This document shows positions 1-6,965 of a DNA stretch of 36,482 bases, in pieces. The DNA comes from an uncultured Bacteroidota bacterium (GTDB lineage: Bacteria; Bacteroidota; Bacteroidia; UKL13-3): NCBI GenBank assembly GCA_903927505.1, contig CAIYNF010000164.1:1-36482 (forward strand). Reading direction: 5' to 3'. How positions within the stretch are numbered: the stretch's first letter is position 1; each line of letters opens with the position of its first letter. The notes below the pieces were generated by a model. The model had not been told where the DNA came from and did no database searches. It saw nothing but the letters and a program-made list of their open reading frames with translations. A program made the position numbers and the translations under genes.

Positions 1-384
1 ACACACGGCACCCATGTAACAGTGGCACATTCTATGGGAACCACCATAGGTATTAATACAATGATCATTTTTGCTATGGCATTTTTTGCGTATGAAAAAA
101 ACAATCCGCGCGACTTAAAAGAAAAAATTTGGCTTCGTCGTTTCTTTTGGACCATGCAAATTAGCTTATTGGTATTTTGGCTTTCTCTTATTTCTGCTGG
201 TATTCAAAAAGGATTTTGGCAATTAGACGCAAATAAAAATGCTTTTGGAGATATGATGCTAAACTTAAAACCTTGGTTCATCCTATTCTTTATAAGTGGT
301 ATTACATTAGGCATTTCAATAAGTGGCGTGCTATTTCAATTACTCAAAGCACAATTTGCCAAACCCATAAATTCTAGCAATTAA
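1..384 (+). CDS. norB: Partial C-terminus of nitric oxide reductase large subunit-like (NorB / haem-copper oxidase superfamily) protein; 5' end outside window
   Basis: Frame 1 is open from base 1 (THGTHVTVAHSMGTTIGINTMI...), a His-rich transmembrane segment resembling the NorB haem-ligand helix, followed by further hydrophobic helices. The ORF track start at 22 is an internal GTG. Confidence 0.7.
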   Translation, partial: THGTHVTVAHSMGTTIGINTMIIFAMAFFAYEKNNPRDLKEKIWLRRFFWTMQISLLVFWLSLISAGIQKGFWQLDANKNAFGDMMLNLKPWFILFFISGITLGISISGVLFQLLKAQFAKPINSSN

Positions 385-393
385 ATTTCGCTC

Positions 394-813
394 ATGTTAA
401 GTATTACCAAACAATTTCGCTTTGAAGCAGCGCATGCCATTTTAAATTATGATGGTTTGTGTAAAAATATTCATGGCCATAGTTATGTCCTCCATGTTTG
501 TATCTCAGGAAAAAAAGATCCCGAAACACAAATGGTGTTAGATTTTAAAATTATTAAAAAAGTAGTTGAAGAGCATTTTTTAAACCTTGTAGACCACGCA
601 TTAATGCTCAATAAAAACAATCCAGGAATAAGCGCAATGGCTGCTTATGAAGGCAAGAAATATTGGCTCAATGGCGAACCAACAGCGGAGAATTTATTAG
701 ATACTATTGCAGCATTAATTCAAACAAAATTCCCTGAAGGTATTGTGTTAAAAAGCCTGCGTTTGTATGAAACCGAATCATCCTTTGCAGATTGGAAACC
801 AGACCAAAACTAA
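394..813 (+). CDS. queD: 6-carboxy-5,6,7,8-tetrahydropterin synthase / 6-pyruvoyl-tetrahydropterin synthase family
   Basis: FRFEAAHAI...CKNIHGHSYVLHV, VLDF, LVDHALMLN and PTAENL are typical QueD/PTPS motifs. Confidence 0.88.
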   Translation: MLSITKQFRFEAAHAILNYDGLCKNIHGHSYVLHVCISGKKDPETQMVLDFKIIKKVVEEHFLNLVDHALMLNKNNPGISAMAAYEGKKYWLNGEPTAENLLDTIAALIQTKFPEGIVLKSLRLYETESSFADWKPDQN

Positions 814-2267
814 TGAATGAGTTGGTGACAGCCAATGCTTTCTTTTCTTTGAATGGCAGCATTGGCAATTGCTTTGGCTGTTTCAATTCTATTTCCTAAA
901 CGTTTCGCAAATAAATAAGTTGCTTCAAAATATTCAATTGTAGCATGGAACACTTCCAATTCACCAAGTGCTTTTTCCATCTGTCCCGCATTCCGGCAAA
1001 TACCAAATGAATGCCACATTAATTCTTTAATGGCATTTTCCATCTGCAAAAGTTCAGAAGGTATTTCAACAATTAAAGGCTTTAAATCATCTTCACCTGC
1101 ACCATAATTATTTGTCTGAATAATTTCACTACTTGCAAGTTTAGCTGCAAAATGAAACAACTCTAATAAGGAATTACTTGCCAATCTATTGGCGCCATGC
1201 AAACCGGTTCGAGCCACCTCCCCAATAGCAAATAAGCCAGGAATAGCTGTGGCAGAATTTCCATCTACATCAACTCCTCCACATTGGTAATGAGCAGCTG
1301 GTGTGACAGGAATTTTCTCATGCGATAAAAAACCTCCCCGCTTCACTGCATCAAACAAAAATGGAAAAGAGCGCATAAAATGTTGCGTATCCACTTTCGA
1401 AAAATCTAAGTAAACGTGTTTCGCTTGCGTTTCTTCCATCTTTAAAAACATTCCTAAAGAAACTATATCTCGTGGCGCTAAACTTGCCAATGGATGCAAG
1501 TCTTTCATAAATTCATAGCCATTGTTATCGCGTAATATAGCACCAGCCCCTCTAAAGGCCTCAGTTACCAAAATATTCTCAGATTTATTTTCTAAAAACA
1601 TCTTAGTGGGGTGAAACTGAATAAAAGCCATATCCTGCAAAGCAATACCAGCGCGCTTTGCCATACCAGCACCCTCGCCATTTGCCCCTATGCCATTGGT
1701 ATGTTGTGCATATAAATTACCACAACCTCCACTTGCCAAAACAACACTATCAGCAAAAATATTCTTACAAGTACCTTCCAAATAATTAGCAATGGTAAGC
1801 CCTTTGCAAATACCCTTTTCAATAATTAATTGGGTAGCAACAGTATGATATAAAAAATGGGTATTTTTTCTTTTCTTTAAATCTGCCCATAACTTTTCAA
1901 GTAAAAACTTTCCGGTCTGATCCGAAATATGCTGAATACGCGCAATGGCATGTCCTCCTTCTTTGCTCGGATTTGGATCGAAATACAAACCACGCGCTTT
2001 TAAATCTTGTAAAAGACGACTGCTATTTTCAATTACCTCTTTAACAATTTGCGGATTGCATAAACCCGCACCAGCAACTAATGTGTCTGCTATATGGGCT
2101 GCTTGGTCTTCTATATCTAATGAAACGGCAATCCCTCCCTTTGCCAAATAACTATTTGATTCCTCTGGACCTTCACCCAAAATTAAATACAATTCAACTT
2201 CTTCACTTAACAACAAAGAAAAATAAATTGCCGCTAGGCCGCCGCCAATACAAACTACTCTTTTCAT
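810..2267 (-). CDS. nadB: L-aspartate oxidase
   Basis: N-terminal FAD-binding GGGLAAIYFSLLLS, SYLAKGGIAVS, HPTKMF, EAFRGAGAILRD, HYQCGGVDVD and GLHGANRLASNSLLE; adjacent to nadA. Confidence 0.95.
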   Translation of the reverse strand: MKRVVCIGGGLAAIYFSLLLSEEVELYLILGEGPEESNSYLAKGGIAVSLDIEDQAAHIADTLVAGAGLCNPQIVKEVIENSSRLLQDLKARGLYFDPNPSKEGGHAIARIQHISDQTGKFLLEKLWADLKKRKNTHFLYHTVATQLIIEKGICKGLTIANYLEGTCKNIFADSVVLASGGCGNLYAQHTNGIGANGEGAGMAKRAGIALQDMAFIQFHPTKMFLENKSENILVTEAFRGAGAILRDNNGYEFMKDLHPLASLAPRDIVSLGMFLKMEETQAKHVYLDFSKVDTQHFMRSFPFLFDAVKRGGFLSHEKIPVTPAAHYQCGGVDVDGNSATAIPGLFAIGEVARTGLHGANRLASNSLLELFHFAAKLASSEIIQTNNYGAGEDDLKPLIVEIPSELLQMENAIKELMWHSFGICRNAGQMEKALGELEVFHATIEYFEATYLFAKRLGNRIETAKAIANAAIQRKESIGCHQLIH

Positions 2268-2302
2268 TTATTTCGAACCAAAAAGTTAATAGCAAAACAA
2301 AC

Positions 2303-3298
2303 CTAAATTTTTACTGCTAGCATGCGCTCAACTGGCAATTTTGCCTTTGCAATAATATCGGCATCTAAATCAATTCTATAATCAGCCTCTGTTTCTCCGC
2401 CAATGGCCTCCAGCGCCTCAAGTAATTTTAATAGGGAATTTTGCTTCATGTAAGTACACTTTACACAAGGTGTAATAAATTCTTTATCGGCATTTTCTTT
2501 TTTTAAGGCTACAGACAAATCACATTCAGAGGCTAAATAAAAACGGGAGGCATTACTTTCTTTTACATATTTTAAAATATCGCCTGTACTACCTATAATT
2601 CCCTTTCTACCATCATCCATCATATTGGTAATCTCTTCCGGAACTTCCCAATGAAACAACATTTCTGCATTGTTTTCTGCGGCCATTTGCGGTAAGAAAT
2701 TTCTAAATTGCTCGTGCACTTCACAACTGCCATTCCAAAGAATTAAATCTTTACCAAGTTCTTTCTTTATTACTTTTTGCAAGTTTTGACCCATGTATAA
2801 ATCGGGCACAAAAATAATTCTATCGCCTTCTAAGGAAGCGGCTACAGCAATGGCATTCCTAGAAGTACAACAAATATCCAATTCGGTTTTGGTTTCAGCA
2901 TAAGTGTTAATATAGCCCATTACAGGCACACCAGGATATTGTTCTTTAAGCGTTCTTACATCAGCAGCACTTATGGAAGAAGCCAATGAACAACCTGTAC
3001 TTGGATCGGGCATAAAAACATTCTTACCATTGTTTACCAATAAAGCTGTTTCTGCCATAAACCTAACGCCACAAAATAAAATATTTCGCGCATGTGTGTT
3101 ACTCGCTTGAACACTCAATCCCAAGGAATCACCAACAAAATCAACAAATCCACCATCAGCCAATTCAAATTGTAATTCAGCCGGCATATAATAATGAGAA
3201 AGTATTACAACATCCTTCTCCTGCTTCAAACGCTTAATACGTGAAACAATCTCTTCTTTTTCTATCATCATGAAGCGCGAATTTCGCCTTGAAAACAC
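2303..3298 (-). CDS. nadA: Quinolinate synthase
   Basis: VILSHYYMPAE, FCGVRFMAETA, MPDPSTGCSLA, TCTSRNA-like CCTSRNAIAVA and PCVKCTYMKQNSL. The true start is probably the internal MMIEKEEI or MIEKEEI. Confidence 0.95.
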   Translation of the reverse strand: MFSRRNSRFMMIEKEEIVSRIKRLKQEKDVVILSHYYMPAELQFELADGGFVDFVGDSLGLSVQASNTHARNILFCGVRFMAETALLVNNGKNVFMPDPSTGCSLASSISAADVRTLKEQYPGVPVMGYINTYAETKTELDICCTSRNAIAVAASLEGDRIIFVPDLYMGQNLQKVIKKELGKDLILWNGSCEVHEQFRNFLPQMAAENNAEMLFHWEVPEEITNMMDDGRKGIIGSTGDILKYVKESNASRFYLASECDLSVALKKENADKEFITPCVKCTYMKQNSLLKLLEALEAIGGETEADYRIDLDADIIAKAKLPVERMLAVKI

Positions 3299-3308
3299 GC
3301 ATTTTTTA

Positions 3309-3320
3309 TGACCTAGGTCA
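3309..3320. promoter_or_regulatory. Crp/Fnr-type dyad TGACCTAGGTCA upstream of the MbnP-like gene
   Basis: Perfect 12-bp palindrome TGAC-CTAG-GTCA, centred 33 bp upstream of the centre of TAACTTTG (3344-3351). Confidence 0.55.
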
Positions 3321-3343
3321 GTTATTTAAAGTTTTTCATAACA

Positions 3344-3351
3344 TAACTTTG
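3344..3351 (+). promoter_or_regulatory. Putative Bacteroidota -7 element TAACTTTG (TAnnTTTG)
   Basis: Exact TAnnTTTG match 8 bp before the ATG of the MbnP-like gene. Confidence 0.5.
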
Positions 3352-3358
3352 AGATATA

Positions 3359-4102
3359 ATGAAAACAAGAAATCAGGGACTTTTTGTACTCCTATTTTCA
3401 AGCATATTATTTGGTACTGCTTGCAAAAAAAATGTAAGCTTAGAAGCTATTAAACCCAATACCAATGTTAGAATTGAAATATCACATGTTGTAGACAATA
3501 CTCCGCTACTATTCGACAGTATAAACTATGCAAATAAAGGAGGCAATAAATACAGCGTAACACGTTTAAATTATTACATATCTGATATCATTCTTCAAAA
3601 CAACAAAGGTGAAACTTATAATAGCAATAGCACCTATTATGTAAATGGAAGAAATGCTTCAAATGTGATAAATTTACTAGAAATGCCAACTGGAAACTAT
3701 ACCAGTATGCGCTTCCTAATTGGATTAAACCCAACACAAAACACAAGCAATTCTCTTGAAAACAATGTAGACAATTTAAACATGGCTTGGCCAGAAGTTA
3801 TTGGTGGTGGCTACCACTTCCTAAAATTTGAAGGCTATTACCTAGATTCGGCTCGAACCAAACAAGGTTTTACAATGCACCTAGGAACAAACGACATGCT
3901 GGTTGTGCACCAAAGTTTACCTATTTCTTTGGTAATTGAAGAAAACAAACCAGATACCATTGGCTTACAAATGAACTTAAATGAATGGTTTCAAAATCCA
4001 CATACATGGGACTTTAACGTAGACGGAAATTATACCATGGCCATACCAGAATTAATGACACTCCTAAAAAACAACGGAACAGATGTATTTACCATTAAAT
4101 AA
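3359..4102 (+). CDS. MbnP-like copper-binding lipoprotein
   Basis: Lipobox FGTACKK; SRLNYYIS-type SVTRLNYYISDI, AWPEVIGGGYHFLKFEGYY and NEWFQNP motifs as in the MbnP-like domain family; followed directly by a di-haem MbnH/MauG-type protein. Confidence 0.75.
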   Translation: MKTRNQGLFVLLFSSILFGTACKKNVSLEAIKPNTNVRIEISHVVDNTPLLFDSINYANKGGNKYSVTRLNYYISDIILQNNKGETYNSNSTYYVNGRNASNVINLLEMPTGNYTSMRFLIGLNPTQNTSNSLENNVDNLNMAWPEVIGGGYHFLKFEGYYLDSARTKQGFTMHLGTNDMLVVHQSLPISLVIEENKPDTIGLQMNLNEWFQNPHTWDFNVDGNYTMAIPELMTLLKNNGTDVFTIK

Positions 4103-5132
4103 AAATATTGCAGGATTTGTCTTTATAACAAGTGTATTTTTTGCCTGCAAGCAAAACGACACTCCTAAACAGGTGAACACCTACCCAACACCATACGAAA
4201 TGAGTGTACCACCAGGCTTTCCAAAACCAGAACTATCCAGCATTAACCCACTTACCGTTGAAGGAATTCAACTGGGAAAAATGCTGTATTCAGATTCAAT
4301 ATTATCAACTAATGGAAGATCTTGCACCAGTTGCCATCTCGCAATTAACTCTTTTTCATTGCCTATTTTCAATTCATGGAGTGGCAGAAAATTTAGCGTA
4401 CCTGCACATATCAATTTAGGATTCAAAAAACAATACAATTGGGAAGGTTCACAAGAATGTTTAGACACCTTGGCTATGGACGATTTTGATCCGGAGTTTT
4501 TTAATACAAATCCTGAAATTTTGTATAAAAAACTAGCTGCTCATCCTATTTATCCAACACTCTTTAACCAAGCATTTGGCATTTCTGATATAAGCAAAAT
4601 ACCCTTTCAAGAATTAAAAAGAAAAATCGCTTATTCTCTTGCGCAATATTTAAGATCTAAGGTATCAGTCAATTCAAAATTCGACCAATATAGAAACAAA
4701 AAAGCCTTATTAAACAATTTAGAATACGAAGGTTATGTGATATTTTACTCTGAAAAAGGAGATTGTTTTCATTGCCATTCAGAGCCACTTTATACAGATC
4801 AACAGTTCCATAATAACGGTGTAAGCAATACTTATGTGGGCTTTGATTTGGGCCGGCAAAACATTAGCAACAAAGAGGAAGACAAAGGTAAATTCTTTAC
4901 CCCAACCCTTAGAAATATAGAACTCACAGCGCCATACATGCATGATGGCAGATTTAAAACATTACAAGAAGTAGTTGATTTTTACAGCGAAGGAGTTGCA
5001 GAAAATCAATATGTAGATCCTTTAATGACCAAACGAAATGGCACAAGGAAATTAAATTTAACAACATTAGAAAAAATACAACTTATAGCATTCTTAAAGA
5101 CATTAACAGATTTAGATTATTTGAATAAATAA
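4083..5132 (+). CDS. MbnH/MauG-like di-haem cytochrome c peroxidase family lipoprotein
   Basis: Lipobox FFACKQN; two CxxCH haem motifs (CTSCH, CFHCH); FFTPTLRNIELTAPYMHDGRFKTLQEVVDFY is a CCP/MauG family signature; 20 bp overlap with the mbnP-like gene. Confidence 0.85.
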   Translation: MYLPLNKNIAGFVFITSVFFACKQNDTPKQVNTYPTPYEMSVPPGFPKPELSSINPLTVEGIQLGKMLYSDSILSTNGRSCTSCHLAINSFSLPIFNSWSGRKFSVPAHINLGFKKQYNWEGSQECLDTLAMDDFDPEFFNTNPEILYKKLAAHPIYPTLFNQAFGISDISKIPFQELKRKIAYSLAQYLRSKVSVNSKFDQYRNKKALLNNLEYEGYVIFYSEKGDCFHCHSEPLYTDQQFHNNGVSNTYVGFDLGRQNISNKEEDKGKFFTPTLRNIELTAPYMHDGRFKTLQEVVDFYSEGVAENQYVDPLMTKRNGTRKLNLTTLEKIQLIAFLKTLTDLDYLNK

Positions 5133-5150
5133 TTGGTATAAGCATAAAAA

Positions 5151-5178
5151 AAGAAAGACTGCAATTGCAGTCTTTCTT
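5151..5178. terminator. Bidirectional terminator-like palindrome between convergent genes
   Basis: AAGAAAGACTGCAATTGCAGTCTTTCTT is a 28-bp perfect palindrome between the convergent MbnH-like and FAS1 genes. Confidence 0.7.
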
Positions 5179-5200
5179 AATCTAAACATAAACCTCGAAA

Positions 5201-5752
5201 TTATTTCGGTAACAACACCTTATTAATTACATATACAATGCCATTTGTAGCTTTTACATTTCCCAAAAGCTCAGCATCGTTAATAAATGTTTTACCATCT
5301 TTAATTGAAATAGTGGCTATTCCTCCATTAACCATTTCAATTTTCTGTCCATCAGTAAACATCGTTGGCTGATAAACAGCTACGGCAACATGGTATTGCA
5401 AAATATTTTGCAAATCAGCTTTCTTTTCTGGTTCCAATAAGCCCTCAACAGTTCCTGCTGGCAATGCAGCAAAAGCATCATTCACTGGAGCAAATACTGT
5501 AAAAGGTCCAGCATTAGATAAAACATCAACTAGTTCGGCTGCTTTTATAGCCGTTACCAAAGTTGAATGGTCTTTAGATCCAATTGCAACCTTTACAATG
5601 TCCTTTTGGGAATCATCATCTTGCACTCCCGATTGACCTGACAAAGCAGATTCAGTGACGGTTGTTTCAGCCTTTTCTTCGTTTTCACCTCCACATGCCG
5701 ATAAAAAAAACAAAGCTAAAATGGCGGTTGTTGTAAAAATTAATTTCTTCAT
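5201..5752 (-). CDS. Fasciclin (FAS1) domain lipoprotein
   Basis: MKKLIFTTTAILALFFLSACGG lipoprotein signal; LVTAIKAAELVDVLSNAGPFTVFAPVNDAFAALPAGTVEGLL is FAS1. The ORF track start at 5815 would run through the promoter palindromes; the ATG at 5752 is preferred. Confidence 0.9.
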   Translation of the reverse strand: MKKLIFTTTAILALFFLSACGGENEEKAETTVTESALSGQSGVQDDDSQKDIVKVAIGSKDHSTLVTAIKAAELVDVLSNAGPFTVFAPVNDAFAALPAGTVEGLLEPEKKADLQNILQYHVAVAVYQPTMFTDGQKIEMVNGGIATISIKDGKTFINDAELLGNVKATNGIVYVINKVLLPK

Positions 5753-5771
5753 ATGATTATAAATTATAAAG

Positions 5772-5779
5772 CAAATATA
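5772..5779 (-). promoter_or_regulatory. Putative -7 element TATATTTG for the FAS1 gene
   Basis: Exact TAnnTTTG on the minus strand, with its centre 33 bp from the centre of the 5802-5815 dyad. Confidence 0.5.
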
Positions 5780-5801
5780 TTTCGGACAAATACATCCGAA
5801 A
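5780..5801. promoter_or_regulatory. Inverted repeat TTTCGGA-N8-TCCGAAA, candidate Rrf2-family operator (site 1)
   Basis: TTCGGA CAAATACA TCCGAA with 7-bp perfect arms; the core arms and the 8-bp spacer length recur at 6436-6461. Confidence 0.55.
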
Positions 5802-5815
5802 ATGACAATTGTCAT
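5802..5815. promoter_or_regulatory. Crp/Fnr-type dyad ATGACAATTGTCAT
   Basis: Perfect 14-bp palindrome of form TGAC-N4-GTCA in the FAS1/rrf2 divergent intergenic region. Confidence 0.55.
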
Positions 5816-5886
5816 AAAAAAAGATAATATTGTCGGACTTTATTATAAATAATAGAATGTTTAATTTGCACATCAATAATTAGGAT

Positions 5887-6315
5887 ATGTTTTCAAAATC
5901 TTGCGAATACGCTATAAGAGCAGTTATTATTATAAGTAAAAACTCCAAGTCCAATTTAAAGACCAATGTTAAGGAGATTTCTATAAGTGCTGGGGTACCT
6001 GAACAATATATAGCAAAGGTTTTGCAGATTTTAAGCAAACAAAATATTATTCAATCCTATAAAGGGCCTCACGGGGGATTTTTTATTGATGAAAAACATC
6101 AAAAAATCAAACTCATAGAGATTGTTACAGCAATAGATGGCGAATCACTTTTTACTTCTTGCGGCTTAGGTTTACACGAATGCTCTGAAAAAAATCCTTG
6201 CCCTCTTCATAATAGTTTCAAAGGGATTAGAAACGATATTAAAAAAATGCTTCAGAAAACAAGTCTTAACGAATTATCTGAAAATCTCCAAGAATCCCTT
6301 TTTAAAGCCAAATAA
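5887..6315 (+). CDS. Rrf2 family transcriptional regulator with three-cysteine Fe-S-type motif
   Basis: MFSKSCEYAIRAVIIIS...VPEQYIAKVLQILSKQNIIQSYKGPHGGF is the Rrf2 winged-helix signature; C-x6-C-x5-C (CGLGLHECSEKNPC), coding bases 6160-6201, resembles NsrR/IscR cluster ligands. Confidence 0.92.
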   Translation: MFSKSCEYAIRAVIIISKNSKSNLKTNVKEISISAGVPEQYIAKVLQILSKQNIIQSYKGPHGGFFIDEKHQKIKLIEIVTAIDGESLFTSCGLGLHECSEKNPCPLHNSFKGIRNDIKKMLQKTSLNELSENLQESLFKAK

Positions 6316-6364
6316 TAAGTACGTTTTTTCCTTTTACTATTTCAGTTTAAACTTTATCCTATTT

Positions 6365-6380
6365 AAGATATTAATATCTT
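6365..6380. promoter_or_regulatory. 16-bp perfect palindrome AAGATATTAATATCTT upstream of cytochrome c-nosZ
   Basis: Direct reading; AT-rich, so the function is uncertain. Confidence 0.3.
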
Positions 6381-6383
6381 TTT

Positions 6384-6397
6384 ATGATAAATATCAT
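6384..6397. promoter_or_regulatory. Fnr-like dyad ATGATAAATATCAT
   Basis: TGAT-N4-ATCA inverted repeat, close to the TTGAT-N4-ATCAA Fnr consensus. Confidence 0.4.
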
Positions 6398-6405
6398 GCC
6401 TTATA

Positions 6406-6419
6406 TTGACCATTGTCAT
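6406..6419. promoter_or_regulatory. Crp/Fnr (DNR/NnrR)-type dyad TTGACCATTGTCAT
   Basis: TGAC-N4-GTCA, same form as 3309-3320 and 5802-5815; 52 bp upstream of the cytochrome c start codon. Confidence 0.5.
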
Positions 6420-6435
6420 TTGTAACAAGGCGCTA

Positions 6436-6461
6436 TAATTCGGACTTTTACATCCGAATTA
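6436..6461. promoter_or_regulatory. Inverted repeat TAATTCGGA-N8-TCCGAATTA, candidate Rrf2-family operator (site 2)
   Basis: 9-bp perfect arms; same TTCGGA-N8-TCCGAA core as 5781-5800. Confidence 0.55.
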
Positions 6462-6471
6462 AATTAGTAAA

Positions 6472-6951
6472 ATGAAAAATAAATTATTAATCGGAGCCTC
6501 CATGTTAGCGCTCATTTTTTTAGGTGCTTGTGGAGATGGAAACCCAAATGAAGAAGGAACATCTAACCAAAGTAATCCAGAAGTAAATGCTGCTGAAAGC
6601 AAAACTGAAGACAACAAAGGTCTTGGTAAATTTACCAATGTTGAACTAAGCCATCCACTCGATCAAAAAATGATTGATGCTGGAAAGCAAGTTTACGATG
6701 TTAAATGTGGTTCGTGCCACAGACTAACAAATGAAAAACTTGTTGGCCCAGGATGGAAAGGTGTAACCAGCAGAAGAAAGCCTGAATGGATCATGAATTT
6801 TGCAACAAATGCAGAAGAAATGCTCGCAAAAGATGCCACTGCTATGGCATTATTAGAAGAATGTTTAATACGTATGCCCAATCAAAATTTAAGTGATGAG
6901 GACGCTAGAAATATTTTAGAATTTATGAGAAATAATGACGGAGATAAATAA
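6472..6951 (+). CDS. Monohaem c-type cytochrome lipoprotein upstream of nosZ
   Basis: Lipobox FLGACGDG; VYDVKCGSCHRL haem motif with downstream Met (IRMPNQNLSDEDARNILEFM). Confidence 0.9.
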   Translation: MKNKLLIGASMLALIFLGACGDGNPNEEGTSNQSNPEVNAAESKTEDNKGLGKFTNVELSHPLDQKMIDAGKQVYDVKCGSCHRLTNEKLVGPGWKGVTSRRKPEWIMNFATNAEEMLAKDATAMALLEECLIRMPNQNLSDEDARNILEFMRNNDGDK

Positions 6952-6965
6952 ACCAATTTAATTAT

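Noticed and set aside
704-886. Minus-strand 60-aa ORF (and similar short antisense ORFs such as 1945-2151, 4204-4419, 6693-6881, 7703-7906, 16961-17431, 23858-24367)
   Set aside because: They lie inside or antisense to well-recognised genes, with no domain signature or independent promoter; chance ORFs.
5753-5815. 21-codon N-terminal extension of the FAS1 ORF
   Set aside because: Would place coding sequence over two palindromes and the -7 element; the lipoprotein signal begins at 5752.
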